A model generated the notes under the pieces. That model made no database searches. It saw only the letters and a list, made by a program, of their open reading frames with translations, and was not told the origin of the DNA. Shown piece by piece: positions 15,186-26,164 of a stretch of DNA of 64,000 nucleotides (its first letter is position 1; each line of letters opens with the position of its first letter). Source of the stretch: Enterobacter sp. 638 (GTDB taxonomy: Bacteria; Pseudomonadota; Gammaproteobacteria; Enterobacterales; Enterobacteriaceae); NCBI RefSeq assembly GCF_000016325.1, contig NC_009436.1, forward strand, positions 1,922,001 through 1,986,000. Reading direction: 5' to 3'. The position numbers and the translations under genes are program-made.

Positions 15186-16796
15186 TTACATCTCAATAAA
15201 CGGCAGCCGTTTACGCGTTTTTGATGTCTGGCGAACGACCGCCTGGGCGATGGCTTCTCCGATTTCAGCACTGACCACCAGACCTTGTACGAAAGGCTGG
15301 TCATGCATGAGATAGGGCAATGCGCCAAACGCGATTTTCCCACGAACATATTCAGGCTCAAGCAATGTGTAATCATCGCCAACGTCAGGAATCACATCGC
15401 CCGTTGTCTCAATTTGTTTGCGCAACGTCGGGAACGGAAGATCTTTCGTCTTCAGCGGTTTTTGCCCACGGGCATCGATAAACACGTCGAATTCATAGGT
15501 TTTATCCTGCGTTCGAATCACCGTCAGACTCTCTTTTACCTCCATGTTGTAATCCGCGCCCAGCGCCACAACGCTGATGATACCTGCTTCGCGTAACGCC
15601 AGCAGCCTGCGAATCGACTCAGACGGGATGGCCGCATAATTGTCGATGAAAATGCGTGCGAGACCCGCGTCAAAACGCTTTCTGTCCTTTTCATTAAGAT
15701 GCGGGACAATGTCCTGCACGACTTCATGCAGCCTTAGAATCGTGTAGCGCCACGGCACCGTGCGTTTGTCGCGTTTATTGCGTTCAACTTCTTCAAGGTT
15801 GGACTCAGCCCAGCGGAACGGATCGTGCCTGTGCCGCTCGGCAAACCAGGCATCGTGGAAACTGTCGGCATTCAGTGTGTTGAGTGCGATGGTTTTGCTC
15901 CAGTGCGGATCGGCATGTTCAAGTTCATGAACCATGAGGGCAAACACACGATCCAGGAGGCCTTCTGCGCCCGTGGCAATTTCGTTTGCAATGGCCTGTT
16001 CGGTCGCGAAGGTTAACGACTCATAGGGGATAGGGCAGTAGAAATCGGCTTCTGGCAGGATACCTGAGCGAGAGGCCAGGACGATGTTAAGCGACTCGCT
16101 CCCTTCATCCAGGCGGAAAGTCACAGAGTGATTATCCGTTTCAGTGAATGTGCCATGCTGAATGACGACGGCCATCGCAGCATCAAGCCCACTTAGTGAG
16201 GTGCCTAAAATACCGACATTACAGGCGCTGATGTCCGCCGCCATCAGACCGGACCAGGGGCTGGGAAAGAAGGCGCGCGTAGCGGTGTCATCTGCGGGCC
16301 AAACGTGTCCGGTGGCGATAATCGCGAGATCGAAAAGCTCAGGGCGGGATTGGTTTTCAGCCCAAATTGTGACGCCGTCTGGCAACGCCTCCAGGTCAGT
16401 CACCTGGCATGACTCGATCACATTGACCTCAAAACCACTTTTCCGGGCCTGCTGAACAAGTTTCAGGAACTGGTCGCGGAAATACTCGCCGAGCAGAATA
16501 CGCGGCAGGAACTGTCGGACATGAAGGGACGCTTTATCCACACCGTAGCGGGCGAGATGCACGATATCCTGGGTCCGCAACCAGTCAATGTAAGTAGAGA
16601 AAAGGGGTGGGATTTCTATGCTGGCGATATTAGCCAACATCATCCGGGAATTATCTTCATCGCTGTACGGCATCCCGACACCGGCTTCTTCGGCTTGCTC
16701 GTAGATCGTCACGGAATGTGGCGTCTTGTGTTTAAGCAGAGAGAAAAACGTGTAGATACCTGTCGGCCCGGCTCCAATTATCGCAATTTTCTTCAT
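15186..16796 (-). CDS. ydhS: FAD/NAD(P)-binding protein YdhS
   Basis: A 536-residue flavoprotein-like protein close in length and sequence to E. coli YdhS. The N-terminus MKKIAIIGAGPTGIYTFFSL holds the GxGxxG dinucleotide-binding motif; VGMPYSDEDNSRMMLANIAS and ATGHVWP are family segments, and GILGTSLSGLDAAMAV marks the second nucleotide-binding region. Its reaction is unknown. The start ATG has AGGTAAG upstream. In E. coli ydhS lies between the tRNA-Val pair and the ydhT-ydhY genes; the tRNA side is kept here and the other side differs. Confidence 0.9.
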   Translation of the reverse strand: MKKIAIIGAGPTGIYTFFSLLKHKTPHSVTIYEQAEEAGVGMPYSDEDNSRMMLANIASIEIPPLFSTYIDWLRTQDIVHLARYGVDKASLHVRQFLPRILLGEYFRDQFLKLVQQARKSGFEVNVIESCQVTDLEALPDGVTIWAENQSRPELFDLAIIATGHVWPADDTATRAFFPSPWSGLMAADISACNVGILGTSLSGLDAAMAVVIQHGTFTETDNHSVTFRLDEGSESLNIVLASRSGILPEADFYCPIPYESLTFATEQAIANEIATGAEGLLDRVFALMVHELEHADPHWSKTIALNTLNADSFHDAWFAERHRHDPFRWAESNLEEVERNKRDKRTVPWRYTILRLHEVVQDIVPHLNEKDRKRFDAGLARIFIDNYAAIPSESIRRLLALREAGIISVVALGADYNMEVKESLTVIRTQDKTYEFDVFIDARGQKPLKTKDLPFPTLRKQIETTGDVIPDVGDDYTLLEPEYVRGKIAFGALPYLMHDQPFVQGLVVSAEIGEAIAQAVVRQTSKTRKRLPFIEM

Positions 16797-16939
16797 CGTG
16801 ACTTACCTGTTTTATTGTACCGACTCCATGGGAAATAACGGCCATGCAGAATAATTGTGGTAGAAAACGGGTAATGAGCAAATGAAGCAACAGGAGGAAT
16901 TTAGCAGACGAATGAATTAGGACTGAAAATAAGGAATGT

Positions 16940-16965
16940 GCACCATTTCAGAGCTGAAATGGTGC
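16940..16965 (-). repeat. Perfect palindrome sharing the 3' end of the tRNA-Val gene
   Basis: A 12-bp perfect inverted repeat (GCACCATTTCAG / CTGAAATGGTGC) with a two-base centre. One arm contains the last six bases of the mature tRNA, including CCA. Transcribed from the tRNA promoter it forms a long hairpin joining tRNA 3' end and trailer. It could serve as terminator or affect 3' processing; the following bases are only mildly T-rich. Confidence 0.75.
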
Positions 16966-17036
16966 GTCCGAGTGGACTCGAACCACCGACCCCCACCATG
17001 TCAAGGTGGTGCTCTAACCAACTGAGCTACGGACGC
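16960..17036 (-). tRNA. valW: tRNA-Val (anticodon GAC)
   Basis: A 77-base tRNA with CCA encoded. It begins GCGTCCGTAGCTCAGTTGG, has a seven-base anticodon loop TTGACAT with GAC at 17000-17002, a T-loop GGTTCGAGTCC and a perfect acceptor stem GCGTCCG/CGGACGC. It matches one of the two E. coli tRNA-Val(GAC) genes. It is second in a tandem pair, four bases after the first. The symbol follows E. coli order and is less certain than the tRNA identity. Confidence 0.97.
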
Positions 17037-17040
17037 AAAA

Positions 17041-17117
17041 TGGTGCGTTCAATTGGACTCGAACCAACGACCCCCACCATGTCAAGGTGGTGCTCTAACC
17101 AACTGAGCTATGAACGC
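17041..17117 (-). tRNA. valV: tRNA-Val (anticodon GAC)
   Basis: A 77-base tRNA beginning GCGTTCATAGCTCAGTTGG with anticodon GAC at 17081-17083 and encoded CCA. It differs from its neighbour mainly in the acceptor and T stems, with compensating pairs (GCGTTCA/TGAACGC), as expected of functional copies. It is transcribed first of the two, matching the order of valV-valW in E. coli. Confidence 0.97.
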
Positions 17118-17243
17118 AACGTGTTGTCTGGGACAACGGGGACGAATATTAGCGGCACCGGGGAGATCAGGCAAGAGGGAAATCGCAATTTTCTTTCGTA
17201 TTTCACGCGATTGCGGAATTACCGCGCAAAGTGAAGAGAAAGT

Positions 17244-17261
17244 AGCCGCCCGCAGGCGGCC
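17244..17261 (-). terminator. Possible terminator of mdtK
   Basis: A GC-rich hairpin (GCCGCC / GGCGGC, four-base loop) lies just after the mdtK stop and is followed on the minus strand by TACTTTCTCTTC, an imperfect T-rich tract. Confidence 0.5.
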
Positions 17262-17270
17262 ATCGGTGAT

Positions 17271-18731
<1,461 letters not shown>

Positions 18732-18871
18732 CTATTGTAGCGGGGTTTATTCATTTATCTAGTGAAAAAATCGTCAGGAAATGCGCTCTACTGGCAACCT
18801 GTTTTTCCACCTGTTATTGTGATGCGATTAAACGGTGTCAAAGCCGCGCGGATAAAAAAGGAGTGATAAGC

Positions 18872-19510
18872 ATGTTTACTGGTATCGTGCAGGGCACAGC
18901 AAAACTGGTGTCTATTGATGAGAAACCCAATTTCCGTACCCATGTTGTGGAGCTGCCGGATCATATGCTCGACGGGCTGGAAACAGGGGCATCGGTTGCG
19001 CACAACGGTTGCTGTCTGACGGTAACGGAGATTAACGGTAATCGTATTAGCTTTGATCTGATGAAAGAGACGCTGCGTATTACCAATTTGGGTGAACTGG
19101 TCGAGGGCGATACGGTAAACGTTGAGCGCGCGGCAAAATTTAGCGATGAAATTGGCGGTCATTTAATGTCAGGTCATATTATGACCACTGCTGAGATTTC
19201 AAAAATTCTCACCTCTGAAAACAACCGCCAGATCTGGTTTAAGCTCCAGGATCCCACTCTGATGAAATACATTTTGTACAAGGGATTTATCGGCGTAGAT
19301 GGGATTAGCCTGACGGTTGGCGAAGTTACCCCAACGCGTTTCTGTGTGCATTTGATTCCAGAAACGCTGCAGCGCACCACGCTTGGCAACAAAAAGCTCG
19401 GTCATCGCATCAATATCGAAATTGATCCGCAAACTCAGGCGGTAGTCGACACCGTCGAGCGCGTGCTGGCAGCTAAACAAGCGGCAAGCCAATTAAGCGC
19501 AGAAGAATAA
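18872..19510 (+). CDS. ribC: Riboflavin synthase alpha chain
   Basis: Dismutates two molecules of 6,7-dimethyl-8-ribityllumazine to riboflavin plus the pyrimidine precursor; the protein is a cytoplasmic homotrimer. The 212-residue protein begins [17 protein letters not shown] and shows the two lumazine-binding repeats, with [10 protein letters not shown] in the first and [10 protein letters not shown] in the second. The start is the ATG at 18872 behind AAAGGAG and matching the E. coli length; the open frame extends 91 codons upstream into the mdtK start, which is not coding. No FMN riboswitch was seen. The gene is also called ribE. Confidence 0.95.
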   Translation: MFTGIVQGTAKLVSIDEKPNFRTHVVELPDHMLDGLETGASVAHNGCCLTVTEINGNRISFDLMKETLRITNLGELVEGDTVNVERAAKFSDEIGGHLMSGHIMTTAEISKILTSENNRQIWFKLQDPTLMKYILYKGFIGVDGISLTVGEVTPTRFCVHLIPETLQRTTLGNKKLGHRINIEIDPQTQAVVDTVERVLAAKQAASQLSAEE

Positions 19511-19969
19511 CTCAGTACTTTTATCTGTAGTGCCGGGCGTTTAGTTATTTGGGACGCCTGCATGATTAATCCGGAAATGGTCATCATTTCCGGATTTTTT
19601 ATGCGTGCTGCTCAGCGATACGCTCCATTTTGCCTCAACGTTTATCAGCGCAGCCTGAGTGGTCTCAACGCTTTTTTAAACCTGATCCGTCTCATGCGCA
19701 TCAAATCTATTTTTTGAAAACACTTTCGCCACAAAAAACACAATCTCGCTTGACTAGAATGGCAGTTACAAAATCATAACGCTATTCCTTGGTTTGGAAA
19801 CTTATCCATAACAATTAAAATGAAACATTATTTTAATTTAAAGTTAACTGCGTTTCTTTTGTGATTTACTTATCAGTTAACCCGTTGGGAGTAGTGCTAG
19901 TATGCTGGCGATTTGAGTTTCTTATAAAACGCTCGCCATGAGCATAAAATATCTGACTGGGATACAATA
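19511..19969. other. Intergenic region between ribC and the UlaA-family gene
   Basis: Apart from the ribC terminator this 459-base gap is AT-rich and should hold the promoter of the permease gene. An inverted repeat GTTAACTG (19843-19850) / CAGTTAAC (19874-19881) with a 23-base spacer is a possible regulator site; TAGTAT at 19898-19903 is a possible -10. No open frame with family resemblance was found. Confidence 0.45.
19568..19602 (+). terminator. ribC terminator, copy 1 of a 35-base repeat
   Basis: An 11-bp stem (ATCCGGAAATG / CATTTCCGGAT) followed by six Ts. The same 35 bases, with one change, recur at 21335-21369 past the inserted PTS gene. Confidence 0.88.
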
Positions 19970-21247
19970 ATGGATATACTATTAGGGTTAGTGAAAACGC
20001 CCGCCGTAATAATAGCGATTGTGGCATTTCTTGGTTTGTTATTCCAAAAGGCATCGGTATCAAGACTGATAACCGGGACGGCGCTTTCTTTTATTGGCTT
20101 TACAATGATAAAAGTGGGCGGCAGCATTTTAATGAAAGTGCTGACAGCGTTCAGTTCACTGTTCTCAAAAGCTTTTGATATCGTGGGTGTGGTTCCCAGC
20201 AATGAAGCGATTATGGCCGCAACAATTGATAAATTAGGGGCGACAGCGGCGCTTATTCTTCTGTTTTCGATGATTCTTAATATTATTTTGGCACGGTTTA
20301 CACGATTCAAATTTATTTACCTTTCCCTGCATCTCGTCTTATTTATGGCTTTCGCGCTCACTGCGGTATTAATGCAATTTGGATTTAGTAATTACCAAAT
20401 GGTGATTATATGTTCAGGGCTAATCGGGACTTACATGGCGGTGTCACCCTTTATCCTTAACCGCTTTAGCCGCGAAATTATCGGTTCGGATGAGTATGCC
20501 ATTTCCCATGCGGCCATCTCATCTTATATTATTGGCTCATACATGGGGAAATGGTTTGGTAATAAAAGTACTGATACTGAACATCTGAAAATCAGTAATA
20601 AATTTGATTTTATTCGTGAGCCGAATATCGCCACGCTACTAACCATGCTGGTTTTACTGCTTATCTCTTGTTTATTTGCGACCCAACCTCAAGTCAAAGA
20701 CGCTATGACGATGGTTTACGGCCCAGGCGCAGGCGATAAAAACGTTGTTATTTTCATTCTTGAGCAATCCGCTATTTTTGCCTGCGGTCTCTATCTGGCT
20801 AAAGCGGGTGTGAATCTGTTTACTGCCGAAATTGTTCCCGCCTTTAAAGGCTTTGCTCGCGTGTTCGCCCCAGGTGCTGTGCCTGCCGTTGATGTCATGG
20901 TGCTGTTCACCAAAGCGCCAAACGCAACGTTAATCGGTTTCCTGATAAGCTTTATTGTTGAACTGGTTTGTATCTTAATTTTCCCGGTCATTGGTCTTCC
21001 TATTATTGTGCCAGGCATCATGGCAAGCTTTATTACGGGGGGCGCGGCGGCTATCTTTGGTAACGCAACCGGTGGTTTCCGAGGGGCAGTGATTGCCAGC
21101 GGAATTAACGGCTTGCTGTTATGCGTTTTGCCCGCGCTGACGCTGCCGATTTTCTCTCAATTGGGCGCTCACGGTGTCACATTTGCTGACCCGGACTTCA
21201 CCATTCCTTCCCTTATTTTGGATTATATTTTACGCCTCTTCAGCTAA
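19970..21247 (+). CDS. UlaA/SgaT-family PTS permease (EIIC), orphan
   Basis: A 425-residue very hydrophobic inner-membrane protein. The pattern SFIGFTMIKVGGSIL near residue 40, VPAVDVMVLFTKAPNATLIGF near 305 and GNATGGFRGAVIASGINGL near 365 resembles the ascorbate EIIC UlaA. It lacks IIA and IIB parts and none is encoded nearby, so it would need partners elsewhere or act as a non-PTS transporter. The start is ATG 19970 with GGGAT upstream. It is visibly AT-richer than neighbours, sits between ribC and cfa (adjacent in E. coli) and is bracketed by two copies of one terminator, all signs of insertion. The sugar is unknown. Confidence 0.75.
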   Translation: MDILLGLVKTPAVIIAIVAFLGLLFQKASVSRLITGTALSFIGFTMIKVGGSILMKVLTAFSSLFSKAFDIVGVVPSNEAIMAATIDKLGATAALILLFSMILNIILARFTRFKFIYLSLHLVLFMAFALTAVLMQFGFSNYQMVIICSGLIGTYMAVSPFILNRFSREIIGSDEYAISHAAISSYIIGSYMGKWFGNKSTDTEHLKISNKFDFIREPNIATLLTMLVLLLISCLFATQPQVKDAMTMVYGPGAGDKNVVIFILEQSAIFACGLYLAKAGVNLFTAEIVPAFKGFARVFAPGAVPAVDVMVLFTKAPNATLIGFLISFIVELVCILIFPVIGLPIIVPGIMASFITGGAAAIFGNATGGFRGAVIASGINGLLLCVLPALTLPIFSQLGAHGVTFADPDFTIPSLILDYILRLFS

Positions 21248-21334
21248 TGCTTTTATGACCGGTCGGTTAAAGTCTTGTTGACCGGTATGAACGGCTGAGG
21301 GGCAATAAACTGAGCGTTCATATGGCGAAAAAAA

Positions 21335-21369
21335 AATCCGGAAATGGTCATCGTTTCCGGATTTTTTAT
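21335..21369. terminator. Bidirectional terminator, copy 2 of the 35-base repeat
   Basis: Same stem as at 19568-19602 except for one base in one arm. It has seven As on the left and six Ts on the right, so it can end both the UlaA-family gene and cfa, which converge here. Confidence 0.85.
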
Positions 21370-21391
21370 TGTGCTTTATGACGCGTAATAA

Positions 21392-22540
21392 CTATCGCGG
21401 TACGCGCAGGCCGTGCTCCACACCTCTGCTAAATACCACCTGCCACAGCTGGATATCGCGGGCGCGAAATGCCCCTGCACAAGCGTTCAGATAATAACTA
21501 AACATACGTTTAAAACGTTCTGAATAGTTATCGGCAATGTCAGGCCACGAGGCCAGGAAACGCGTGTGCCAGGCCATCAAGGTGGTGTCGTAATCTGCGC
21601 CAAAATTATGCCAGTCTTCCATCACATAAAAAGGCTCGCTGGCTTTCGCAATCTGGCGGACCGAAGGGAGACAGCCATTCGGGAAAATGTACTTATTGAT
21701 CCATGGGTCAACTGTATGGTCTGTTTTTTTGGAACCGATTGTGTGGAGTAGGAAAACGCCGTCTGGCTTGAGATTGCGATCGGTGACGCTGAAATAGGTA
21801 TCGTAATTCTTGGGTCCGACGTGTTCAAACATCCCAACAGAGACGATGCGATCAAACTGGTCGTGGAGGTCTCGGTAATCTTGCAACAAAATAGTGACAT
21901 CCAGACCCCCGCAGCGGTCCTGAGCCATCTTTTGCTGTTCGGCGGAAATGGTCACGCCCACCACGCTGACACCGTAATTTTTGGCCATGTAATACGCCAG
22001 TCCCCCCCAGCCGCAGCCAATATCCAGCACGCGCATGCCAGGCTGTAGCTGTAATTTCTCGCAGATAAGGTGGAGTTTGGCCAACTGAGCCTCCTCGAGC
22101 GTTGAGGCGTCTTTCCAGTAAGCGCAAGAATACTGCATCAAGGGGTCCAGCATACGCGTGAACAGGTCATTGCCGAGGTCGTAATGTTCCTTCCCGACAA
22201 TCCACGCGCGCTTTTTGTTTTGCAAATTAAACAGGCGCGCGGAGGCGATGCGTAAAGTGTCTCTCAGGTGATGAGGGAGTTGACTATCAAGGCCGGCGCG
22301 CAGGACGTTGTTGAAAAAAACATCCAGACGCTCACATTCCCACCAGCCGTCCATAAAGCTTTCGCCCAATCCGAGGGATCCCTCCTGTAACACGCGCTTA
22401 AAAAAATCGGGATGTTTGACCTGGATATCAGAAGGGGCGGGCCCGTTGACGGTAATGCCCGCACGACTCAATAACTCACTGACGATTCGGGACCAATTGT
22501 CGTCCCGAAGGCTGACTTCTTCTATGCACGATGAACTCAT
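21392..22540 (-). CDS. cfa: Cyclopropane-fatty-acyl-phospholipid synthase
   Basis: Uses S-adenosylmethionine to add a methylene bridge to unsaturated phospholipid acyl chains at the membrane in stationary phase and acid stress. The 382-residue protein matches E. coli Cfa end to end: MSSSCIEEVSLRDDNWSRIV, the SAM-binding VLDIGCGWGGLAYYMA, and VGMFEHVGPKNYDTYF. The start ATG at 22538-22540 has GGAG upstream; an in-frame ATG 25 codons earlier gives an unconserved extension in the leader. The E. coli leader is a target of small RNAs, but no pairing was assessed here. Confidence 0.96.
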   Translation of the reverse strand: MSSSCIEEVSLRDDNWSRIVSELLSRAGITVNGPAPSDIQVKHPDFFKRVLQEGSLGLGESFMDGWWECERLDVFFNNVLRAGLDSQLPHHLRDTLRIASARLFNLQNKKRAWIVGKEHYDLGNDLFTRMLDPLMQYSCAYWKDASTLEEAQLAKLHLICEKLQLQPGMRVLDIGCGWGGLAYYMAKNYGVSVVGVTISAEQQKMAQDRCGGLDVTILLQDYRDLHDQFDRIVSVGMFEHVGPKNYDTYFSVTDRNLKPDGVFLLHTIGSKKTDHTVDPWINKYIFPNGCLPSVRQIAKASEPFYVMEDWHNFGADYDTTLMAWHTRFLASWPDIADNYSERFKRMFSYYLNACAGAFRARDIQLWQVVFSRGVEHGLRVPR

Positions 22541-22689
22541 AGCTTCTCCATCACCTGATGTGATCAGAACCTTCAAACAGCGTAGCCGCTTTTTATGGTT
22601 TGTGAGAAGTCTCACGGAATTATCCGTAAGGCTAGTATCCGACGTAGAACAGAGGAAGGGAGATAACCCTTGCCGAAAAGCCTTCCATG

Positions 22690-22717
22690 GTAAAACGGGA
22701 GCACTCCGGCTCCCGTT
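22690..22717 (-). terminator. Terminator of punC in the cfa upstream region
   Basis: A perfect 9-bp stem (AACGGGAGC / GCTCCCGTT) followed on the minus strand by TTTTACC, about 120 bases after the punC stop and upstream of the cfa start. Confidence 0.6.
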
Positions 22718-22837
22718 AACAGAGAGTATTTATCGTATTTATATGAACCAAATTTAGTATAGGCTTCAAAAATCACGCATTCAACTGAAAGTTGTTAGCA
22801 GCCTAATCACTCATAAATCACATAATTACGTTCACGA

Positions 22838-24037
22838 CTATGCTTGCGACGATTCTACCGGCGTTCCATTTTGCGTGTTTTCAGTTGCCGAAACTTGCAT
22901 GCGATAACCGAGTGCGGCAAGCGCGACCGTCACCAGCATCACGCTGGTGGTTGTCATCAGCGGCGTGGCAATCAACGCCGAAACAATCAGGCTTGAGAGG
23001 AAACACAGACCCAGTTGCAGCGTGTTTTGTAACGCCGCAGCACGACCTGTCGCATGAGGGAACGGACGCAACGCCTGGGCAACCACGATCGGATAGATAG
23101 CGCCGTTAGCGACGGCCATTACGCAGAACGGGATTAAGATTTCAGCCAGGCCGACGTTTGGAATAAACCCGACAGCCCAAGTGCCGATGACGCTCAGGGC
23201 GTACAGCACCAGCAGCCAGGGCAGCATCTGTTGACCCTGCCATTTTTGCAGCGCTGCGCGACAGCCATAACCACCGATCAGGAAAGCGATGGTCTGCGGC
23301 ACGTAGCTCAGGCCAATCACTGCAGGGGTGTAACCCATGTCGTGCAAAATGAACGGTGACCCGGTGAGCCAGGCAAAGAAGCTGGCGGAACAGGCCGCGT
23401 AAATCAGCACATTTCCGCGATAAGCGCGGGAACGCAGCAGTGACATAAAGGTGACGCGAGCCGCATTGTTCTCGATTGGTTTGGCTTGAGCGGGTTTGAG
23501 CGTAAAAGCGGGCAGCATCAGAACCAGGGTGATGATAAACAGCGTGGCAAAGATCGCTTGCCAGTCAAAATGCACCAGAATCCAGCTCCCGAGCAGCGGA
23601 GCCAGGGCTGGCGAAAGCCCCACGAGCGGCATGATGGTCGCAAAAATGCGGTTAACGCGCGACGCGGGATAATAGTCGGTGACCAGCGCCTGCCAGGTCA
23701 CGGCGGCAGCACACACGCCAAACGCCTGCACAAAGCGCAATACCAGCAGCCAGGTTGCATCGCGCACCCACAGCATGCCCAGACAACCCAGCGCAAAAAT
23801 AGTTAAGCCAAGAAGAAGAATAGGCTTGCGACCATAACGGTCAGAGAGCGGTCCCCACAGCAGTTGTGCAAGCGCAAAACCGGCCAGGAATACGCTGAGG
23901 CTGGCGCTGATCGCGGCAGCAGGTGTCTGCAAATCTTGCTGCATCGCGGCAAACGCCGGCAGATACATGTCGGTAGCCAAAAAGCCCAGCACGCTCAAAC
24001 CGCCGAGCCAGACTAAGAATCCTTTGTTGGGTTGCAT
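22838..24037 (-). CDS. punC: Purine nucleoside/drug transporter PunC (YdhC), MFS Bcr/CflA family
   Basis: A 399-residue inner-membrane major facilitator protein with about twelve spans, matching E. coli Ydh[21 protein letters not shown], the family motif [11 protein letters not shown] at about residues 61-71, and [18 protein letters not shown]. In E. coli the protein was renamed PunC for its role in purine nucleoside uptake and is activated by the divergent regulator PunR, as arranged here. Earlier annotation calls it a Bcr-type drug exporter. The start matches E. coli length and lies 112 bases from punR. Confidence 0.9.
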   Translation of the reverse strand: MQPNKGFLVWLGGLSVLGFLATDMYLPAFAAMQQDLQTPAAAISASLSVFLAGFALAQLLWGPLSDRYGRKPILLLGLTIFALGCLGMLWVRDATWLLVLRFVQAFGVCAAAVTWQALVTDYYPASRVNRIFATIMPLVGLSPALAPLLGSWILVHFDWQAIFATLFIITLVLMLPAFTLKPAQAKPIENNAARVTFMSLLRSRAYRGNVLIYAACSASFFAWLTGSPFILHDMGYTPAVIGLSYVPQTIAFLIGGYGCRAALQKWQGQQMLPWLLVLYALSVIGTWAVGFIPNVGLAEILIPFCVMAVANGAIYPIVVAQALRPFPHATGRAAALQNTLQLGLCFLSSLIVSALIATPLMTTTSVMLVTVALAALGYRMQVSATENTQNGTPVESSQA

Positions 24038-24149
24038 TGTTATTTCCTAATGAAAGCAGGTGTACATTGGCGCAGAGTGTAGGGAGTGCAATCTGGCTTG
24101 TGAAACGCTAATATTTGGCGGTTGCGTTCAAAAATTTTGCAGGCAAAAA

Positions 24150-25061
24150 ATGTGGTCTGAATATTCTTTAGAAGTCGTGGATGCTGTCGCCCGGAATGGC
24201 AGCTTTAGTGGAGCCGCGCAGGAACTGCATCGCGTACCTTCTGCCGTTAGCTATACGGTGCGTCAGATGGAGGAGTGGCTGGCGGTACCGCTGTTTGAAC
24301 GCCGTCATCGCGACGTCGTTCTGACCCCCGCTGGCGTATGGTTTTTGAAAGAAGGCCGATCTGTTATCAAAAAAATGATGATCACACGTGAACAGTGCCA
24401 GCAGATTGCCAATGGCTGGCGCGGTCATCTTTCGATTGCGGTGGATAACATCGTAAAACCTGAACGGACGCGGCAGATGGTGGTTGATTTCTACCGCCAT
24501 TTCTCGGATGTGGAACTTCGCGTGTCCCAGGAAGTGTTTAATGGCGTATGGGATGCGCTATCGGACGGCAGGGTGGAGATGGCGATCGGCGCGACGCAGG
24601 CCATTCCCGTCGGGGGGCGTTACGCCTTTAGGGATATGGGAACGCTGAGCTGGAGTTGCGTGGTGGCAAGCGATCATCCTCTGGCTGCGATGGACGGCCC
24701 GCTGAGTGACGACGTGTTGCGCAACTGGCCGTCGCTGGTGATGGAGGATACGTCGCGCTCGCTGCCAAAACGCATCACCTGGCTGCTTGATAATCAGCGG
24801 CGGGTCGTCGCGCCAGACTGGGAATCGTCGGCAACCTGTTTGTCGGCGGGGCTGTGTGTGGGGATGGTGCCCGTGCATTTCGCACGTCCACGGATTGATC
24901 GCGGAAAATGGGTGGCGCTTGAGCTTGAAAATCCGTTCCCGGATGCGGCTTGCTGCCTGACATGGCAGCAAAACGATATGTCGCCTGCGCTGGCCTGGCT
25001 GCTGGATTATTTGGGTGATAGCGAAACGCTGAACAGAGAGTGGCTACGGGAGCCGGAATAA
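24150..25061 (+). CDS. punR: LysR-family activator PunR (YdhB)
   Basis: A 303-residue LysR-type regulator. Its N-terminal helix-turn-helix reads MWSEYSLEVVDAVARNGSFS and then AAQELHRVPSAVSYTVRQME; the C-terminal effector domain continues to the end. It matches E. coli YdhB, which activates the divergent punC in response to purine nucleosides. The start is ATG 24150, giving the conserved MWSEYSLE start, rather than in-frame codons up to 24060. It converges on purR with an 18-base gap. Confidence 0.92.
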   Translation: MWSEYSLEVVDAVARNGSFSGAAQELHRVPSAVSYTVRQMEEWLAVPLFERRHRDVVLTPAGVWFLKEGRSVIKKMMITREQCQQIANGWRGHLSIAVDNIVKPERTRQMVVDFYRHFSDVELRVSQEVFNGVWDALSDGRVEMAIGATQAIPVGGRYAFRDMGTLSWSCVVASDHPLAAMDGPLSDDVLRNWPSLVMEDTSRSLPKRITWLLDNQRRVVAPDWESSATCLSAGLCVGMVPVHFARPRIDRGKWVALELENPFPDAACCLTWQQNDMSPALAWLLDYLGDSETLNREWLREPE

Positions 25062-25079
25062 CCGGCCCCGTAGAAACGA

Positions 25080-26105
25080 TTAACGACGGTAATCGCGGAA
25101 CGGACCGTCAGCGACGGAGCGACGTTCAATCAGGCGCGGATGGACTTCAATTGACTGAGACTCTTCACGTTTGCTCACGATACGATCCATCAGCATGTTG
25201 AATGCCGTTTCACCCAAAGAGTCTTTCGGCTGATGAATCGTCGTCAGCGCGGGAGTAAAGTAGCGAGCGTTGCGCACGTTATCATACCCGATCACGGAAA
25301 TATCCTGCGGGACGCGCAAACCCAGCTCATCGGCTGCGCAAAGCGCGCCCATTGCCATAATATCGCCGCCACAGAACACAGCAGTCGGACGATGCGACTG
25401 CGAAACGATCTGCTGCATTGCGCGGTAGCCCGATTCCGGTTCAAAGTCACCCTGCACAATCCAGTTTTCCGGAACGGTAATCAGCGCTTCTTCCATGGCT
25501 TTCATAAAGCCCGCCAGGCGGCCTGCACCGGTATTACGCTCCAGCGGACCGGGGATGACACCAATCTCGCGATGACCGCGTTCAATCAGGTAACGGCCAG
25601 CCATGTAACCGCCTTCAAAGGCGTTATCGTTGACGGAATCGGTAAAATCAGCGCGCGTATCGCCCCAATCCATCACCACCATCGGGATATGACGGTACTC
25701 TTCCAGCATCGATAGCACGGATTCCGGGTATTCAGAACACATGACCAACAGGCCATCGACGCGCTTTTGCGCCATCATCGACAGGTAAGCGCGCTGTTTT
25801 TCCTGGCTGTTCCAGGCATTTCCCAGAATCAGGGTATAGCCTTTCTGGAAGCAGTTTTTTTCTACTGCCTCGATAATTTCGGCGAAATAGGCGGCTTCGC
25901 TGCTGGTCGCCAGCAGACCAATCGACTTGGTGTGATTTACTTTCAAGCTACGAGCCACGGCGCTAGGGGAGTAGTGCAATTCTTTGATTGCAGCCCAAAC
26001 GGCGTTGCGCGTCTCTTCCGCCACGAAACGGGTTTTGTTAATTACATGTGATACGGTTGTAGTGGAAACGTTTGCGCGTTTCGCTACATCTTTAATTGTT
26101 GCCAT
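25080..26105 (-). CDS. purR: Purine repressor PurR (LacI family)
   Basis: Represses purine and pyrimidine synthesis genes when bound to hypoxanthine or guanine. The 341-residue protein equals E. coli PurR in length and is nearly identical: DNA-binding head [20 protein letters not shown], hinge helix [14 protein letters not shown], and the corepressor domain with [19 protein letters not shown]. Two operators, one upstream and one inside the first codons, indicate autoregulation as in E. coli. Confidence 0.97.
   Translation of the reverse strand: MATIKDVAKRANVSTTTVSHVINKTRFVAEETRNAVWAAIKELHYSPSAVARSLKVNHTKSIGLLATSSEAAYFAEIIEAVEKNCFQKGYTLILGNAWNSQEKQRAYLSMMAQKRVDGLLVMCSEYPESVLSMLEEYRHIPMVVMDWGDTRADFTDSVNDNAFEGGYMAGRYLIERGHREIGVIPGPLERNTGAGRLAGFMKAMEEALITVPENWIVQGDFEPESGYRAMQQIVSQSHRPTAVFCGGDIMAMGALCAADELGLRVPQDISVIGYDNVRNARYFTPALTTIHQPKDSLGETAFNMLMDRIVSKREESQSIEVHPRLIERRSVADGPFRDYRR
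26062..26077. promoter_or_regulatory. PurR operator 2 inside the purR coding start
   Basis: Read on the minus strand GCGCAAACGTTTCCAC fits the PurR consensus ANGCAANCGNTTNCNT except at the end bases. It covers codons near residue 10-15 of purR. E. coli purR also has an intragenic operator. Confidence 0.7.
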
Positions 26106-26148
26106 TAGCTGTCACTCCAGACCATATCCTAAGCTCCTGATAAATTGA

Positions 26149-26164
26149 GAGGTAAACGTTTGCC
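26149..26164. promoter_or_regulatory. PurR operator 1 upstream of purR
   Basis: Read on the minus strand AGGCAAACGTTTACCT fits the PurR consensus ANGCAANCGNTTNCNT at every position. It lies 44 bases upstream of the purR start, in the leader or promoter. Confidence 0.85.

Noticed and set aside
19568..21369. Direct repeats considered as insertion-sequence ends
   Set aside because: The repeats are terminators, are not inverted, and the gene between is a permease rather than a transposase; no target duplication is visible.
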